A stretch of DNA of 41,790 nt from Candidatus Omnitrophota bacterium (GTDB lineage Bacteria; Omnitrophota; Omnitrophia; Omnitrophales; Aquincolibacteriaceae). The notes beneath the pieces were generated by a model. It saw only the letters and a list, made by a program, of their open reading frames with translations, searched no databases and was not told the DNA's origin. Location of the stretch: contig VFQY01000011.1 of the NCBI GenBank assembly GCA_018883425.1, positions 1-41,790 of the forward strand, in the 5' to 3' direction. Both the position numbers and the translations under genes were made by a program. Of the stretch, positions 25,466 to 32,804 are shown piece after piece. Position 1 is the stretch's first letter, and every line of letters begins with the position of its first letter.

Positions 25466-25534
25466 TTCCCCTCCTTAAGACTTTAAAGCCAGCGCGGCAT
25501 GCTAACACATCCCGCCCCGGTTGGAAACCCGTTT

Positions 25535-27262
25535 TTACTGGTATTGGCGAATCTCGCCCGTAATCCGTTCGATGAAAGCTCCTTCAGTCATGAGTCCTAA
25601 ATCGCGTCTTCCTCTCGCGCGGACGGCTAACTGACCCGACTCAATCTCCTTATCACCCAAGACCAGAGCGTAGGGTATCTTGGAGGTTTCTGCTTCGCGG
25701 ACCTTGTAGCCGATTTTTTCCGGCCGATAATCTTCTTCCACTCGGATACCTGCGTTCCGCAGGCGCGATGCTAGCGCCCGGGCGTGGTCAGCGTGAGATT
25801 CTGCAAGCGTGAGGATCTTCACCTGCACCGGGCTAAGCCACACAGGGAATGCCCCAGCGTAGTGTTCAATAAGAATTCCTAAGAATCTTTCAATCGATCC
25901 GTAAATCGCGCGATGAACCATGACCGGCCGCTTACGCGATCCGTCCGCGGCGACGTACTCAAGCCCAAAACGCTCGGGCATCGAAAAATCAACCTGAATG
26001 GTTCCGCACTGCCACTCGCGGCCCAGACTGTCGAAAATCACAAACTCAATTTTGGGGCCGTAAAAAGCTCCCTCCCCTTCATGAATTTCGAACGCGATGC
26101 CTTTGGCGGTAAGCGCTTGTTTCAACGCTTCGGTCGCTTTATTCCAAACTTCCGGGGAGCCCATCGAGAGCGGCGGACGCGTCGACACTGCGACTTGATA
26201 ATCGGTGAACCCGAAGGTCTGATAAACCTCGTGGGTGAAATCGATGAGATCCTCTATTTCGCATTGAAGCTGATCCTCCGTGCAGAAGTGATGAGCATCG
26301 TCCTGGGTGAAGGCCCGCACCCTCATCAGCCCATGCGTCACACCCGAACGCTCGTAGCGGTGGACCTTGCCGAATTCGGCAATCCGCAGAGGCAGGTCGC
26401 GGTAAGAATGCTGATGCGTTTGAAAGATCAGTGCATGACCGGGACAATTCATCGGCTTGACCGCATACTCGCGGTTCTCCTGCTTGGTGAAATACATGTT
26501 CTCGCGGAAATTATCGTAATGTCCGCTCTTCTTCCATAAATCATCCGTCAGAACCGTGGGCGCCTGAACTTCCTGATAATCCCGAACACGCAGTTTTTGG
26601 CGGAGATAATCGATGAGTGTGTTGAAGAGAAAGAATCCCTTGGCGTGAAAGAAAACCATGGCGGGTGATTCGTCATGAAAACTGAAAAGATCCAGCTGTT
26701 TGCCCAGCTTGCGGTGATCGCGCTTCTTGGCTTCTTCCAGCCTCGTCAGATGAGCCTTGAGCTCATCCTGCGTGAAAAAAGCGGTGCCGTAAATTCTCTG
26801 AAGCATCTTGTTCTTTTCATCGCCCCGCCAGTAGGCACCGGCGATGGTCAGAAGTTTGAATGCTTTGAGTTCACGCGAGTTCTGAATGTGACCGCCCTCG
26901 CAGAGATCCGTAAAAGGCCCATTGGTGACGATCGTGATCTCACCGTCCTTCAAATCCCGCAGCATTTCGATTTTGTAGGGCTGAGCGAGTTTCTGAAAAA
27001 GGGCTTCGGCGTCAGCTTTCGAGATCGCCTCTTGGCGGAACTCCTGTCCCTCTTTGACGATCCGCGCCATCTCTTCTTCGATCCGGGTTAAATCTTCTTC
27101 CGTGAACGCCGTGTCCCGGTCCAAGTCGTAATAGAAGCCTTCCTTGATAGCAGGCCCAATTGTGATCTTTGTTTCCGGAAAAAGCTTCAGGACAGCCTGC
27201 GCCATGATGTGCGCGGCCGAGTGCCTGAGGTGATGTAACGCTTCAAGGTTTTGAGTCTGCAT
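25535..27262 (-). CDS. thrS: Threonine-tRNA ligase without TGS domain
   Basis: Class II synthetase charging tRNA-Thr. 575 aa versus about 640 in E. coli: the N-terminal TGS domain (about 60 residues) is absent. The frame begins directly at the editing domain, whose HSAAH (14-18) and DLCEGGH hydrolytic motifs are intact. The catalytic core has PTVLTDDLWKKSGHYDNFRENMYF (shown in part), MNCPGHALIF with the zinc-binding Cys, and KVHRYERSG. The anticodon-binding domain follows from SPVQVKILTLAE. It precedes infC by 69 bases, as in the classic thrS-infC-rpmI-rplT-pheST order. A basic 29-residue gene lies just upstream. Confidence 0.96.
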   Translation of the reverse strand: MQTQNLEALHHLRHSAAHIMAQAVLKLFPETKITIGPAIKEGFYYDLDRDTAFTEEDLTRIEEEMARIVKEGQEFRQEAISKADAEALFQKLAQPYKIEMLRDLKDGEITIVTNGPFTDLCEGGHIQNSRELKAFKLLTIAGAYWRGDEKNKMLQRIYGTAFFTQDELKAHLTRLEEAKKRDHRKLGKQLDLFSFHDESPAMVFFHAKGFFLFNTLIDYLRQKLRVRDYQEVQAPTVLTDDLWKKSGHYDNFRENMYFTKQENREYAVKPMNCPGHALIFQTHQHSYRDLPLRIAEFGKVHRYERSGVTHGLMRVRAFTQDDAHHFCTEDQLQCEIEDLIDFTHEVYQTFGFTDYQVAVSTRPPLSMGSPEVWNKATEALKQALTAKGIAFEIHEGEGAFYGPKIEFVIFDSLGREWQCGTIQVDFSMPERFGLEYVAADGSRKRPVMVHRAIYGSIERFLGILIEHYAGAFPVWLSPVQVKILTLAESHADHARALASRLRNAGIRVEEDYRPEKIGYKVREAETSKIPYALVLGDKEIESGQLAVRARGRRDLGLMTEGAFIERITGEIRQYQ

Positions 27263-27322
27263 CTCGTTGTCGGAAGGATTAAGTCAGCATGCGGAATGAG
27301 AATTCATCGATGCGGGCGCCGT

Positions 27323-27412
27323 CTACTTCCCTTTTCGTCCGGCTAATTTTCTGCGCTCGTTGCGAGCATCTCTTCTTTTGCGCTTCAGTCTTTTTTTTCT
27401 GTCTCTTCCCAT
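27323..27412 (-). CDS. Tiny Arg/Lys-rich protein, possible ribosomal small protein
   Basis: A 29-codon frame from an ATG at 27412 with GGAG six bases upstream, ending TAG at 27323. It reads M G R D R K K R L K R K, then RRDARNERRKLAGRKGK; 17 of 29 residues are Arg or Lys. The size and charge recall ribosomal mini-proteins such as bTHX and the AURKAIP1/COX24-type (bS22) proteins, but it matches neither clearly. It leads the thrS-infC-rpmI-rplT-pheST operon, 60 bases before thrS, which suits a ribosome-linked role. It might also act as a leader peptide, though it has no run of Thr or Phe codons. Confidence 0.7.
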   Translation of the reverse strand: MGRDRKKRLKRKRRDARNERRKLAGRKGK

Positions 27413-27446
27413 GAATAACTCCTTATTTTGATCAATCGAAATAACA

Positions 27447-27488
27447 TAACTTCCCTTTTTTTTCAACTCTTTTTAGGGAAGGAAGTTA
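27447..27488. other. Inverted repeat with two exclusive pairings upstream of the 29-aa gene
   Basis: TAACTTCCCT (27447-27456) can pair either through its TAACTTCC with GGAAGTTA (27481-27488) or through CTTCCCT with AGGGAAG (27475-27481). The two hairpins share bases. It lies 35-76 bases before the start of the 29-residue gene, in the likely leader or promoter of the translation operon. No clear sigma-70 promoter was found here. Confidence 0.55.
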
Positions 27489-27570
27489 CGGCCGCTGGAC
27501 TGTGCATCGGCTAAACGGCCCGGAACTTGATGTTCGCGCAGCGGAATTTCAGCGGATTGCGGCAAAAAAA

Positions 27571-27647
27571 TGGTGGGCGGTAGAGGAGTCGAACCTCTCA
27601 CCTCTTCCATGTCAAGGAAGCGTTCTAACCAACTGAACTAACCGCCC
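27571..27647 (-). tRNA. tRNA-Val (anticodon GAC), CCA encoded
   Basis: Reverse complement folds normally: acceptor GGGCGGT/ACCGCCC, D stem GTTC/GAAC, anticodon stem CTTCC/GGAAG with loop TTGACAT (anticodon GAC, reads GTC), T stem AGAGG/CCTCT with TTCGACT, discriminator A, encoded CCA at 27571-27573. Confidence 0.97.
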
Positions 27648-27663
27648 GCTGTGAGGAGTGCAC

Positions 27664-27692
27664 ACTATAAAGGCCTCACGGTGATTTTTCAA
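27664..27692 (-). promoter_or_regulatory. Sigma-70 promoter for tRNA-Val
   Basis: TTGAAA (27687-27692) and TATAGT (27664-27669) with an exact 17-base spacer, ending 16 bases before the mature 5' end of tRNA-Val. Confidence 0.75.
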
Positions 27693-27722
27693 CATAATTT
27701 CAGGCGCGCCCCGTTCGACGGT

Positions 27723-28334
27723 CTAACGGGGTGCTGATTGCAGGAATTCTTCAAAGAAAGTCCGCACCGATTTCAAGGCCTGCGCGCGGTGCGAGACGGC
27801 ATGCTTCAGCTCGGGTGAAACCTCTGCGAATGTCTTGCCGTAGGGCGGATAAAAAAATAAAGGGTCGTAGCCGAATCCCCCCGTCCCCCTCGCCTCGGTC
27901 AGGATCACTCCGTAAACTTCTCCCTGCATGGTCTTGAGAAGTTCGCCCGGACGGGCCACCGCCACCGCGGATGTGTAGTGCGCGCCGCGGCAGTTATCGG
28001 GCATGCTGCCGAGCACTCTGAGAAGCTTCGCGTTGTTTTCCGCATCGCTTTTTCCAGCTCCGGCAAAACGCGCCGAATAAACTCCGGGCGCTCCGTCGAG
28101 AGCATCGCATGACAGCCCTGAATCCTCGGCCAACGTCAGGCACCCGGTTTGCCGGGCGTATCCCATCGCTTTGAGGACGGCGTTTTCCTCGAAAGTCTTT
28201 CCGGTTTCTTCGACCTCTGAGGTTTGGAAATCCCCCAGAAAAAGCAGTTCGAGATCAAGACCTGCAAGAAGCTCTTTGAGTTCGCGGAGTTTTTTTACGT
28301 TGGTGCTGGCAACCAGCAGACGCGTGGGCTTCAT
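27723..28334 (-). CDS. rdgB: Non-canonical purine NTP pyrophosphatase (RdgB/HAM1)
   Basis: House-cleaning enzyme that hydrolyses dITP, ITP and XTP to monophosphates. 203 aa. Seen: LLVASTNVKKLRELKELL, EETGKTFEENAVLKA, LTLAEDSGLSCDALDGAPGVYSARFA (in pieces) with the metal-binding EDSG, GGFGYDPLFFYP and the late SHRAQAL. The ATG overlaps the rph stop by one base (TGATG). The rph-rdgB pairing is common. Confidence 0.95.
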   Translation of the reverse strand: MKPTRLLVASTNVKKLRELKELLAGLDLELLFLGDFQTSEVEETGKTFEENAVLKAMGYARQTGCLTLAEDSGLSCDALDGAPGVYSARFAGAGKSDAENNAKLLRVLGSMPDNCRGAHYTSAVAVARPGELLKTMQGEVYGVILTEARGTGGFGYDPLFFYPPYGKTFAEVSPELKHAVSHRAQALKSVRTFFEEFLQSAPR

Positions 28335-29053
28335 CAGGAAGCCCTGAGAACTTTCTTTTGAAAAGCCTGAAGCTGACGGATCCCTTTTTCGGCAAGCGTC
28401 ACAAGCTCAGTCATTTCTTTCTTGGAGAAAGGCTGTCCTTCGGCTGTACCTTGAACCTCGATAAAAGCTCCGCTGCCGTTCATCACGACATTCATATCCA
28501 CCTCAGCCTTCGAATCCTCGGCGTAGCAGAGATCCAGAAGCGGGCGTCCCCCGACGATACCGACGCTCACGGCGGCGATCGAATCCAGAATCGGAGTTTC
28601 ACTGAGAATGCCTTTTTGCAGAAGCGCCTTCACGGCATCCGAAAGCGCCACATAGGCGCCCGTGATTGCGGCTGTCCGGGTTCCTCCGTCTCCTTGGAGG
28701 ACGTCAGCATCGATCAGAAGAGTCCGCTCACCAAGCTTGGTCAGATCGCAGATCGATCGGAGGCTCCGTCCGATGAGCCGCTGGATTTCCTGAGTGCGTC
28801 CCGACGGCTTCCCTTTCGAAGACTCGCGCTGGATCCGTTCATTACAGGATGCGGGAAGCATGCCGTATTCGGCTGTCAGCCAGCCCTTGCCGGTGCCCTT
28901 AAGAAATGGAGGCGCCTTTTCCTGAAGGCTGGCGGTGCACAGCACCTTGGTATTGCCCATTTCCACAAGACATGACCCTAAAGCATATTTTAAATAACTG
29001 CGCTTGATCTTCACGGGACGAAGTTCACTCGGTTTACGGCCGTCAATTCTCAC
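28334..29053 (-). CDS. rph: Ribonuclease PH
   Basis: Phosphorolytic 3'-5' exoribonuclease trimming tRNA 3' ends; forms a hexamer. 239 aa. Seen: [85 protein letters not shown] and [18 protein letters not shown]. The start is a GTG at 29053 with AGGGGG nearby. It follows queE by 8 bases. Confidence 0.96.
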   Translation of the reverse strand: MRIDGRKPSELRPVKIKRSYLKYALGSCLVEMGNTKVLCTASLQEKAPPFLKGTGKGWLTAEYGMLPASCNERIQRESSKGKPSGRTQEIQRLIGRSLRSICDLTKLGERTLLIDADVLQGDGGTRTAAITGAYVALSDAVKALLQKGILSETPILDSIAAVSVGIVGGRPLLDLCYAEDSKAEVDMNVVMNGSGAFIEVQGTAEGQPFSKKEMTELVTLAEKGIRQLQAFQKKVLRAS

Positions 29054-29061
29054 ACAACCCC

Positions 29062-29775
29062 CTAGCGTATTTTTAAAATTCGATGCAGTCTTGGAATGAT
29101 TCTTACATCTTGGACTTGTTGGAGGGCTAGCGTCTGAAGTTCGCCCAAAAGCTTCATCAGCTGATCATCTTCATGCCCTTCGCGTTCGGATGAAAGCGGC
29201 TGAAGAACCACGGGTACCTCAGGAGCCGTCCGTTTCACGACGGCCACCAGTCTCTCGAATTCAGGAATATCGATATCCTTCGAGAGGACGAATTTGACGT
29301 ACGTTTCGCGGCGCCGGGCAATCTGCAGAAATTTCTCATGCTCTGCTTCGAAATTCTTTTCGCCGGTCACGCTGGACGGTTTCATATCCATCGAGATACA
29401 GTCGCAAAGATCAATGACCTGCTCGAGAGCGGGCCAAAGAATGCCGTCCGTTTCCAGATAATTCTTCATGCCCCGCTCCCGGAGTCTCTGCATCAGCGGC
29501 TTAAGAAATTTAAGATACAGAAGCGGCTCGCCGCCTGTAAAACTCACGAAGCGGTGGGGCCCCTCACGCTTTTCCAACTCCGCGATCTCGGCCAGCAGAG
29601 CGTCAAGATTTCTCTCCTCACCCGGTTTGCCGAGCTCATCGCAATAACGGCAATGGATATGACATTCTTCGAAGCGCACGAAAAGGTGCCTCTCCCCGGC
29701 GTGAATTCCCTCTCCCTGAAGAGAAGAGAAAACCTCGGATAGACGCGCGCGCTCAGCGCTTGGAGGATACTTCAT
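29062..29775 (-). CDS. queE: 7-carboxy-7-deazaguanine synthase QueE
   Basis: Radical-SAM enzyme that contracts the 6-carboxytetrahydropterin ring to 7-carboxy-7-deazaguanine for queuosine. SAM cluster motif CHIHCRYC (CX3CX2C) follows [32 protein letters not shown] is the SAM-binding GGE segment, and MDMKPSS comes later. Position after the third Cys is DE rather than the common DT. The frame opens at 29784, but the ATG at 29775 has AGGTGA about five bases upstream. It overlaps the end of queC. queD is not in the window. Confidence 0.93.
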   Translation of the reverse strand: MKYPPSAERARLSEVFSSLQGEGIHAGERHLFVRFEECHIHCRYCDELGKPGEERNLDALLAEIAELEKREGPHRFVSFTGGEPLLYLKFLKPLMQRLRERGMKNYLETDGILWPALEQVIDLCDCISMDMKPSSVTGEKNFEAEHEKFLQIARRRETYVKFVLSKDIDIPEFERLVAVVKRTAPEVPVVLQPLSSEREGHEDDQLMKLLGELQTLALQQVQDVRIIPRLHRILKIR

Positions 29776-30460
29776 AAGTTTCACCTGGGTCCTGAAGACC
29801 TGCTTCCAGAAATCCTTTCTTGCGCAGCCCGCAGGAGTCGCACACTCCGCAAGGCCGCGTTCCGCCCTGATAACAGGACCAGGTCCACTCGAGGGGAACG
29901 CCCAAGGACTGCGCCAAGAGAACGATCTCTTTCTTCGAGAGCTTGATCAGGGGCGCTTCGATGCTCAGCGGATGTCCGTTCACACCCGCCCGAGTTCCCG
30001 TGGCGAGGACCTGCTCCATCTTGCTGAGAAAATCAGGCCTGCAATCCGGATACCCGCTGTAATCCACTGCGTTGGCTCCGATGAGAATCACCTGCGCATC
30101 GAGAGCTTCTGCAAGCGATCCCGCAAGAGAGAGAAAAATCGTATTGCGCGCCGGAACGTAGGTGGATGGGATCTTGTCATCCGCGGGGGGATCTGCGAGG
30201 GCTTGAGGAATCGCGAGGGATGAGTCTGTCAAGGAACTCCCTCCCCAGGGCATTTCAATCGTAATCTCGTGGCTTCTGACACCCAAGGGCTGAAGAATGC
30301 GCCGGGCCGATTCAATTTCGCGGGCGTGTCTTTGACCGTAGGAAACTGTCAGCGCAGTAACATGGTAGCCTCGGCGCAGGGCGTCATAAAGAACGGTCGT
30401 AGAATCCAGGCCGCCGGAGAATAGGCATACGGCTCGAGTCGCTTGTGTCGGGCTTTTCAT
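29753..30460 (-). CDS. queC: 7-cyano-7-deazaguanine synthase QueC
   Basis: ATP-dependent conversion of 7-carboxy-7-deazaguanine and ammonia to preQ0, in queuosine synthesis. 235 aa. PP-loop LFSGGLDSTTVLYDALRRG near residue 14, SYGQRHAREIESARRI, YVPARNTIFLSLAGSLAEA, and the C-terminal zinc site CYQGGTRPCGVCDSC. The ATG lies about six bases after a TGTAGAAT extended -10-like box, so a leaderless transcript is possible. No preQ1 riboswitch was recognised upstream. Confidence 0.95.
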   Translation of the reverse strand: MKSPTQATRAVCLFSGGLDSTTVLYDALRRGYHVTALTVSYGQRHAREIESARRILQPLGVRSHEITIEMPWGGSSLTDSSLAIPQALADPPADDKIPSTYVPARNTIFLSLAGSLAEALDAQVILIGANAVDYSGYPDCRPDFLSKMEQVLATGTRAGVNGHPLSIEAPLIKLSKKEIVLLAQSLGVPLEWTWSCYQGGTRPCGVCDSCGLRKKGFLEAGLQDPGETYEVSSKR

Positions 30461-30513
30461 GGGCGCATTCTACACGAGGGGTTGAGAAAAAAGAAGGCTT
30501 CCATCGGGATGTG

Positions 30514-31371
30514 TCAGCGGACGACGGTAACCCGGCCTAATTTCTCCTGCAGAAAATTCTCTCCGAGCCGCGTAAAACTCCGCGGCAGGTCACTGACAAA
30601 GACATGGAGACGCCCGCGTTTTTTGAGCGGCGCCGCAAGCCCTGATTGCTCTAAATGTGCCCGAAGCTTTGCGACGCAGGGACGGGCTGAATCCACAAGT
30701 GTTACTCGGGGCCCCACCGCGGCTTGAAGGACCTTCTTGAGCATCGGGTAATGCGTACAGCCGAGGATGAGCGTATCCATGCGGTGTTTTTTTAGCGGCG
30801 CGAGATAATGCTCCACAGCGGCTTTTTGGATCTTCTGAGGCACCGCCCCTTCCTCGACGATGGGAACCAGGAGCGGACAGGCCGCGCTGACGACAGACAG
30901 TTTCGGGTTTTTTGCCCTTAAAGCTTTTTGGTATGCTCCGCTGTCAATCGTAGCCTGTGTCCCGATGACGCCGATCCGCCCCGAGCGCGTGACCCGCAGG
31001 GCCTCCTCGACCGCCGGGGAAATCACATCAACAACGGGCAGGTCGGAGGTGCGCCTAAGGAAATCGTACGCCGCGCTCGCCGAGGAGTTGCACGCAATGA
31101 CCAGCGCTTTGATCCCTTTGTGCAACAGGAACTGCGTGTTTTCTACTGAAAACCGCAGAATCTGCTCCTTCGACTTGGTGCCATAAGGCAGGCGCGCAAT
31201 ATCGCCGAAGTAGAGGATGGATTCCTGCGGAAGCAATTTCCGCATGGCGCGGACAATGGTCAGCCCTCCCAAACCAGAGTCAAAAACTCCTATCGGAAGA
31301 TCCGGCGAAATTTTTTGCGGTCGCTTAAGAGGCAAGGTCGCTGCTTCGTGTGGATGGGTGTGAGGCTGCAA
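30514..31371 (-). CDS. murI: Glutamate racemase
   Basis: Makes D-glutamate for peptidoglycan. 285 aa including about 25 extra N-terminal residues. Catalytic cysteines lie in VIACNSSASAAYDFL and LILGCTHYPMLKK; IGVFDSGLGGLTIVRAM and DIARLPYGTKS are also typical. The only start upstream of the conserved part is a TTG at 31371. It follows the lipoyl-like gene by 12 bases, probably on the lipA transcript. Confidence 0.95.
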   Translation of the reverse strand: MQPHTHPHEAATLPLKRPQKISPDLPIGVFDSGLGGLTIVRAMRKLLPQESILYFGDIARLPYGTKSKEQILRFSVENTQFLLHKGIKALVIACNSSASAAYDFLRRTSDLPVVDVISPAVEEALRVTRSGRIGVIGTQATIDSGAYQKALRAKNPKLSVVSAACPLLVPIVEEGAVPQKIQKAAVEHYLAPLKKHRMDTLILGCTHYPMLKKVLQAAVGPRVTLVDSARPCVAKLRAHLEQSGLAAPLKKRGRLHVFVSDLPRSFTRLGENFLQEKLGRVTVVR

Positions 31372-31383
31372 TCATGATTCTCG

Positions 31384-31656
31384 TTATTCTTCGGACTCCT
31401 CGTCCTCGGAATCTCCGTCGATTTCATCGTCGATACAGCAAAGCAGCTCGCCTTTGGCTACGATCTCGCCTTCATCATAGTAAACCTCGGCAAGTATTCC
31501 CGACGTGGAAGCGCTGATCGTAAAACTGCCCTCTTCTGTCGATAACTCTACAAGATCGTCGCCTTCCTGAACCGGGTCACCTTCTTCAACGTACCAAACC
31601 TTGACGGTTGCCTCATCCATATGTTTGGGCAATCCCTCGAGACATACTTCAACCAT
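31384..31656 (-). CDS. Lipoyl/biotinyl-like domain protein lacking the modifiable lysine
   Basis: A 90-residue stand-alone domain with the E2/H-protein-like hammerhead fold pattern: GLPKHMDEATVKVWYVEEGDPVQEGD in pieces, then GILAEVYYDEGEIVAKGELLCCID. Where E2 lipoyl domains read ETDKA at the beta-turn, this protein reads STEEG, so the lysine that carries lipoate or biotin is replaced by Glu. The last 13 residues are almost all acidic. The frame opens at 31740 inside lipA, but the ATG at 31656 has GGAGG nine bases upstream and begins the domain. It overlaps the lipA stop by eight bases. No dehydrogenase E1/E2/E3 gene is nearby. It could be a scaffold or a decoy; function unknown. Confidence 0.8.
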   Translation of the reverse strand: MVEVCLEGLPKHMDEATVKVWYVEEGDPVQEGDDLVELSTEEGSFTISASTSGILAEVYYDEGEIVAKGELLCCIDDEIDGDSEDEESEE

Positions 31657-32539
31657 GTTGCGGATCCTCCATCGATTTCGAATTAAGAAATGTTTCGCCG
31701 GCATGATAAGAACTGCGGACATACGGTCCAGCAAAGACATCCCGGAATCCTAAGGCCCTCAATTCATCGGCAAGTGTTTTAAAAACTTCTGGGGAAATAT
31801 ATTCGTGAAGCGGAAGATGGTCTTTCGACGGCGGAAGATACTGCCCCACCGTTAGAATATCGCAGTCCACTGAACGCAGGTCACGCGCCGCCTCCAGGAT
31901 CTCCTCACGCGTTTCCCCGAGCCCAAGCATGAGGCCGCTTTTGGTCAGCGTTGAAGGGCGCAGTTCCTTGACCAGGCGTAAAACCTCGAGAGACCGCTCG
32001 TATCGGGCCTGGGGGCGAATCAGCTTCTGAAGACGCTTGACCGATTCGAGATTATGGTTGAAGACGTCAGGACAGGCCTCGAGGACCTTGGCAATAAGCT
32101 CAGGACGTCCGTGGAAATCAGGGGTCAGAACTTCCACTTTAGCCTCGGGAATCCTTTGATGGATTGCCGCGATGGTTCGACGGAAATGATCCGCTCCCTC
32201 ATCTTTGAGATCATCACGGGCTACGGATGTCACGACCACGTAACGGAGTCCCATCTCAGCAGCGGCATCAGCCACTCTTTCAGGTTCGTCATTTTCCAGC
32301 GGCAGACCCCTGCCTGTCTTGATCGCGCAGAATCCGCAGCTGCGGGTGCAAACGTCCCCCAGAATCATAAACGTCGCAGTGCGGTGGGAATAACATTCAG
32401 AACGGTTCGGACAAATGGCCGATTCGCAAACCGTATTCAGACGGTTCTTCGTCAGGGCGCTGTGCGTTGCTTCGGCTGATCGCTCAGGCAGCGAACGTCT
32501 CAGCCATTCAGGCAGTCTTTTCCGGGATGTTTCGAGCAC
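31649..32539 (-). CDS. lipA: Lipoyl synthase
   Basis: Radical-SAM enzyme that inserts two sulfurs into octanoyl groups on lipoyl domains. Auxiliary cluster CESAICPNRSEC (CX4CX5C), radical-SAM CTRSCGFC (CX3CX2C) and the C-terminal RSSYHA, whose Ser binds the auxiliary cluster, are all present. The frame can be read back to 32707. A GTG at 32539 has AAAGGA five bases upstream, starts at the usual LETSRKRLPEWLRRSL, gives 296 aa, and lies just after a promoter that would fall inside a longer version. No lipB lies beside it. Confidence 0.94.
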   Translation of the reverse strand: MLETSRKRLPEWLRRSLPERSAEATHSALTKNRLNTVCESAICPNRSECYSHRTATFMILGDVCTRSCGFCAIKTGRGLPLENDEPERVADAAAEMGLRYVVVTSVARDDLKDEGADHFRRTIAAIHQRIPEAKVEVLTPDFHGRPELIAKVLEACPDVFNHNLESVKRLQKLIRPQARYERSLEVLRLVKELRPSTLTKSGLMLGLGETREEILEAARDLRSVDCDILTVGQYLPPSKDHLPLHEYISPEVFKTLADELRALGFRDVFAGPYVRSSYHAGETFLNSKSMEDPQHG

Positions 32540-32585
32540 GTGAATCCTTTTCGTCTGGAGTTTACGGGGGGCTTTTTTGGGAAAG

Positions 32586-32614
32586 CTTCTAACAAAATAC
32601 GCGGGGTGTGTCAA
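32586..32614 (-). promoter_or_regulatory. Sigma-70 promoter for lipA
   Basis: A perfect TTGACA (32609-32614) and TAGAAG (32586-32591) with a 17-base spacer. The start would be near 32579, 40 bases before the lipA GTG. The 265-base gap between lipA and the small kinase otherwise holds nothing I recognise. Confidence 0.65.
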
Positions 32615-32804
32615 GGGTTCTTCCCTCGGAGAAAAGCGCTCCAAGAGATTGAGCCGGCGCATTGATTCATCCGCATCCTCAGCGGCGTCTGCGTGGGTCT
32701 TTCCCATGAATCAGACATCGATTGGCTGGGATCCTCCGCATGAAGTCGCCCTTGTGCCGCCCCTCTGCACGCTCAAGCCCGAAACGCTTGAGCTGAGGCT
32801 CCGA

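Noticed and set aside
30461-30513. Possible preQ1 riboswitch before queC
   Set aside because: The 53-base gap is too short and lacks the expected A-rich tail and hairpin pattern.
31657-31740. Longer N-terminus for the lipoyl-like protein
   Set aside because: It overlaps lipA and has no ribosome site; the ATG at 31656 has GGAGG and starts the domain.
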